Below, in pieces: positions 61,380 through 64,000 of a stretch of 64,000 bases of DNA. The position numbers and the translations under genes are program-made. The DNA comes from Flagellimonas oceani (GTDB lineage: Bacteria > Bacteroidota > Bacteroidia > Flavobacteriales > Flavobacteriaceae), in the NCBI RefSeq assembly GCF_011068285.1, contig NZ_CP049616.1, positions 310,001 to 374,000 of the forward strand, written 5' to 3'. The notes under the pieces were generated by a model. The model worked only from the letters and a program-made list of their open reading frames with translations. It was not told the origin of the DNA and made no database searches. Within the stretch, counting starts at the first letter, position 1; every line of letters starts with the position of its first letter.

Positions 61380-62336
61380 ATGGATAGCATGATAAAGAAA
61401 CATTTTTTAACCACCTTATTGTTCATTGGAATCTTGTCCACGGGTCTATTTGCTCAGCAAGATGCCCAGTATACACAATATATGTACAATACCTTGAGCG
61501 TAAATCCTGCCTATGCGGGATCTAGGGGACAGCTGAGTTTTGCGGGACTTTACCGCTCACAATGGGTAGGTTTGGACGGAGCTCCGGAAACCTTTACGCT
61601 CAATCTTCATTCGCCCATAAGGAACAGCAGATTGGGCTATGGTATTTCCATAGTGAACGATAATATTGGAGACGGTGTGGTGCAAGAGACCTATCTGGAC
61701 GCCGTTGTATCCTATACCATCGATGTATCCATGGATGCCAAATTATCTTTTGGATTAAAGGCAGGTGGTAATATGTTGAATCTGGATTTTAATGGATTGA
61801 GGAACTTCGACCAAGAAGTCGTCAACCAAAATAACATAGACAACAAGTTCACACCGAACTTTGGATTGGGCATCTATTACCATACCGATAAATTTTATGC
61901 AGGAGTCTCAGCTCCCAATGTGCTGGAATCTGAATATTTTGATAATGACAATTCAGGTGAAGGCGTCAACTTTTTGTCAGCCGAGCGTATGAACATTTAC
62001 TTGATAACAGGGTATGTTTTTGATATTGGGCCAGACCTTCAGTTTAAACCGGCCCTGCTTACAAAGGCCGTTAGTGGAGCCCCCTTGCAGGTAGATCTTT
62101 CCGCAAGCTTCTTGTTTGCCGAAAAATTCAGTTTTGGGGCGGCATACCGTTGGGATGCTGCAGTAAGCGGTTTGGTTGGGTTTCAGGTAACCGACCAGAT
62201 TATGTTGGGATTGGCCTACGATCGCGAAGTGACCGAATTGGGCGGGACACAGTTCAACGATGGATCTTTTGAAGTGTTCCTGAGATTGGAATTGTTGAAA
62301 TCCTTCCAGAGAACCATATCACCAAGATTCTTTTAA
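61380..62336 (+). CDS. Type IX secretion membrane protein, PorP/SprF family
   Basis: The 318-residue outer membrane protein has a signal peptide (KKHFLTTLLFIGILSTGLFAQ) and the typical start QDAQYTQYMYNTLSVNPAYAGSRG of PorP/SprF proteins, followed by beta-strand-rich sequence with LFAEKFSFGAAYRW and the C-terminal KSFQRTISPRFF. SprF-like proteins help T9SS release a specific partner with a type B C-terminal domain. The partner is almost certainly the adhesin directly upstream; its stop is 4 bp before this start. ATG 61389 is an alternative start. Confidence 0.92.
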   Translation: MDSMIKKHFLTTLLFIGILSTGLFAQQDAQYTQYMYNTLSVNPAYAGSRGQLSFAGLYRSQWVGLDGAPETFTLNLHSPIRNSRLGYGISIVNDNIGDGVVQETYLDAVVSYTIDVSMDAKLSFGLKAGGNMLNLDFNGLRNFDQEVVNQNNIDNKFTPNFGLGIYYHTDKFYAGVSAPNVLESEYFDNDNSGEGVNFLSAERMNIYLITGYVFDIGPDLQFKPALLTKAVSGAPLQVDLSASFLFAEKFSFGAAYRWDAAVSGLVGFQVTDQIMLGLAYDREVTELGGTQFNDGSFEVFLRLELLKSFQRTISPRFF

Positions 62337-62347
62337 ATTAGATTATA

Positions 62348-64000
62348 ATGCCGAAAAGAATACTCATATTATTCATTATCGTTTGCGGATTTTGGGGCAA
62401 AGTCTTTGCCCAGCAGGACAGTATTCCCGATAAGCAGATAGAACGGATTATGGAAAGAGCCGATCAGCGGTACGATCAATATTCCTTCAGTCCGGCAATC
62501 GACATCTATAAAAAAGTGTTGGATAAAGGCTATACCTCGCCCGATCTGTTGAAAAGGCTGGGAAATTCCTACTATTTCAACGCCAAGTACCAAGAAGCGG
62601 CGGAGACGTATAAAAAGCTTAAAGCAGCATACCCCGATCAAATGTCCGTGGAAGATGTGTTCCGATATGCACAAAGTTTAAAATCGGTCGGCAACTACGA
62701 ACAGGCTACCGCGATCATGCAAGATTTTAGGGAGATGACCGCTACCATGTCGGATTTTGATGCGGATTACATGGCCAAAATCGAGAAAAATTCGGGCCGT
62801 TACACCGTTAAAACATTCCCCTATAATAGCAAATATTCCGATTTTGCGGCGGCCTACTACGAAAAGGGGCTCATTTTTGCTTCTGATCGCGATACGGGAA
62901 ACTTTGCAAGGTACAGGCACACGTGGAATGCGAGGGATTTTTTGGACCTATACAAGGTAAATGCCGATAGTGCTTCCAATAACAATGTGGTAAAATTGGG
63001 GGGCGATGTCAATACCCGATTGCACGAGTCTACATCCGTAGTGTCCAAAGATGGGACAACCATGTACTTTACCCGCAATAATTTTTTTGATGGCAGAAAA
63101 AAGAAGGACGAAGAAGGAATTATTAGGTTAAAGATCTATAGCGCAGAAAATATAGATGGAGAATGGCTAAATATAACCGAGCTTCCCTTTAATAGCGACT
63201 CCTACTCCGTGGCCCACCCCATGTTGAGCCCCGATGGCAAAAAACTCTATTTTGTTTCCGATATGCCCGGAACCTTGGGCGAGTCCGATATTTTTGTCAC
63301 CGATATTATTGGCGATGGTACCTATGGACCCATCAAAAATTTGGGAAGAAACATCAACACCATGGCCCGTGAAACCTTTCCTTTTATCACTAAGGATGGG
63401 GTGCTTTATTTTTCTTCGGATGGTCACCAAGGATTGGGAGGATTGGATGTTTTTGCAACAAAAATAGCTTTCAACGACTATACCCAGCCCGTAGTCAATG
63501 TTGGCAAGCCCGTCAATACACCAAAGGACGATTTTTCATTCATTTTTGATTCGGACGACAAAACAGGATACTTCTCATCCAACAGGGATGGAGGCATGGG
63601 AGATGACGACATTTACGAGTTTGTGGAAAACGAACCCTTGGTGCTGGATTGCATTCAAGAGATCACGGGAACTGTTCGAGATCGTATTTCCAACGAGGTC
63701 TTGGCAGGAGCTACCGTTAAAATTATTGATGAGGAAAACAATGAAATTTCATCGACCATAACCGATTCCGATGGTAACTACATCCTCATGTTGGATTGTT
63801 CAAAGGGTAATTTTGTAAGGGCCTCCAGGGACGGTTACGTTCCGGCAGAAGAATATTTGCCCATTTCCGATGGAAAACCACGTATCGTCGACTTTTATTT
63901 AGAGCGCGATCTGGTAACCGGTGGATTTGGTGATGATCTGGCCAAATTATTACAGTTGAGTACCATATATTTCGATTTAAATAAATTCAACATAAGGCCG
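62348..64000 (+). CDS. OmpA-family protein with TPR and PD40-type repeats (3' end outside window)
   Basis: From ATG 62348 the frame stays open to the window end (551 residues seen). A signal peptide (KRILILFIIVCGFWGKVFAQ) is followed by TPR-like helices (about 30-130, YFNAKYQEAAETYKKLKAAYP), then PD40/WD40-like strands with repeated YFxSD motifs (ASDRD, YFTRNN, LYFVSDM, LYFSSDG, YFSSNRDGGMGDDDIY). A carboxypeptidase-regulatory-like domain (ITGTVRDRISNEVLAGATVKI) follows, and then the first residues of an OmpA domain (LSTIYFDLNKFNIRP). The OmpA part would bind peptidoglycan. Such proteins (PorE-like) often follow PorP/SprF genes and likely anchor the T9SS apparatus to the cell wall. The gene starts 11 bp after the sprF-like stop. 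Confidence 0.88.
   Translation, partial: MPKRILILFIIVCGFWGKVFAQQDSIPDKQIERIMERADQRYDQYSFSPAIDIYKKVLDKGYTSPDLLKRLGNSYYFNAKYQEAAETYKKLKAAYPDQMSVEDVFRYAQSLKSVGNYEQATAIMQDFREMTATMSDFDADYMAKIEKNSGRYTVKTFPYNSKYSDFAAAYYEKGLIFASDRDTGNFARYRHTWNARDFLDLYKVNADSASNNNVVKLGGDVNTRLHESTSVVSKDGTTMYFTRNNFFDGRKKKDEEGIIRLKIYSAENIDGEWLNITELPFNSDSYSVAHPMLSPDGKKLYFVSDMPGTLGESDIFVTDIIGDGTYGPIKNLGRNINTMARETFPFITKDGVLYFSSDGHQGLGGLDVFATKIAFNDYTQPVVNVGKPVNTPKDDFSFIFDSDDKTGYFSSNRDGGMGDDDIYEFVENEPLVLDCIQEITGTVRDRISNEVLAGATVKIIDEENNEISSTITDSDGNYILMLDCSKGNFVRASRDGYVPAEEYLPISDGKPRIVDFYLERDLVTGGFGDDLAKLLQLSTIYFDLNKFNIRP

Overview
The window is a gene-dense stretch of a marine-type Flavobacteriaceae chromosome (Bacteroidota), probably near Muricauda/Allomuricauda; the genus is a guess. 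Evidence: promoter-like TAnnTTTG boxes (the Bacteroidota -7 element), almost no Shine-Dalgarno sequences except a perfect one at rpsU, a type IX secretion adhesin with a PorP/SprF partner, a DUF2851 gene, and lipoproteins of Bacteroidota style. Both window edges cut genes.

Layout. 1-2574 (+): end of a GHMP-type sugar kinase, a nucleotidyltransferase and a sterol-desaturase-family membrane oxygenase. 7297-2571 (-): an operon rsfS-ftsH-LUD-cdsA-psd-acyl-CoA-binding protein joining membrane quality control to phospholipid synthesis. 7380-11568: birA, SRPBCC/pyrE, a NUDIX hydrolase and an M14 peptidase lipoprotein. 13831-11605 (-): a three-PAS soluble histidine kinase overlapping a single-domain response regulator. 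14025-21596: coaD, ddl, a PASTA protein, rluD, yaaA, an atypical PEP carboxylase and a uracil-DNA glycosylase family gene that carries a palindromic repeat in its reading frame. 23089-21593 (-): an M20 peptidase.

29851-23121 (-): a complete tryptophan operon, trpL-E-G-D-C-F-B-A. A previously unannotated 18-codon leader with three consecutive Trp codons, an intrinsic terminator and a competing 7-bp pairing form a textbook-style attenuator. The three larger gaps inside the operon are each filled by a different palindromic or repeat-like sequence.

31660-29964 (-): a MarR-nitroreductase-YceI operon with a 16-bp palindromic operator over its promoter. 31795-40125 (+): two thioredoxin-fold proteins, a rhodanese, DUF2851, a PspC-like protein, a K+ channel, an alanine/glycine:cation symporter with an unusual extracytoplasmic N-terminal extension, a helix-hairpin-helix protein and an acyl-CoA dehydrogenase.

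40178-55434 (+): the information-processing block: rpsU, xerC, hpf, tRNA-Thr/Tyr/Gly/Thr, tuf, tRNA-Trp, secE, nusG, rplKAJL, rpoBC and DUF3467. The tRNA-tuf order and anticodons match the E. coli tufB operon. A 19-bp copy of the tRNA-Trp 3' end lies 79 bp downstream, flanking a repeat-like insert. 57596-55467 (-): a small membrane protein and prfC. 57992-64000 (+): a 1127-residue type IX secreted adhesin with eleven 123-bp calcium-binding-type repeats, a PorP/SprF-like outer membrane protein, and an OmpA-family protein cut by the window end.

The window is mostly housekeeping. The most promising candidates for something undescribed are the near-leaderless trp attenuator, the tRNA-Trp duplication, the symporter fusion and the in-frame repeat in the glycosylase gene. 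No phage, insertion sequence, CRISPR array or defence system is visible.
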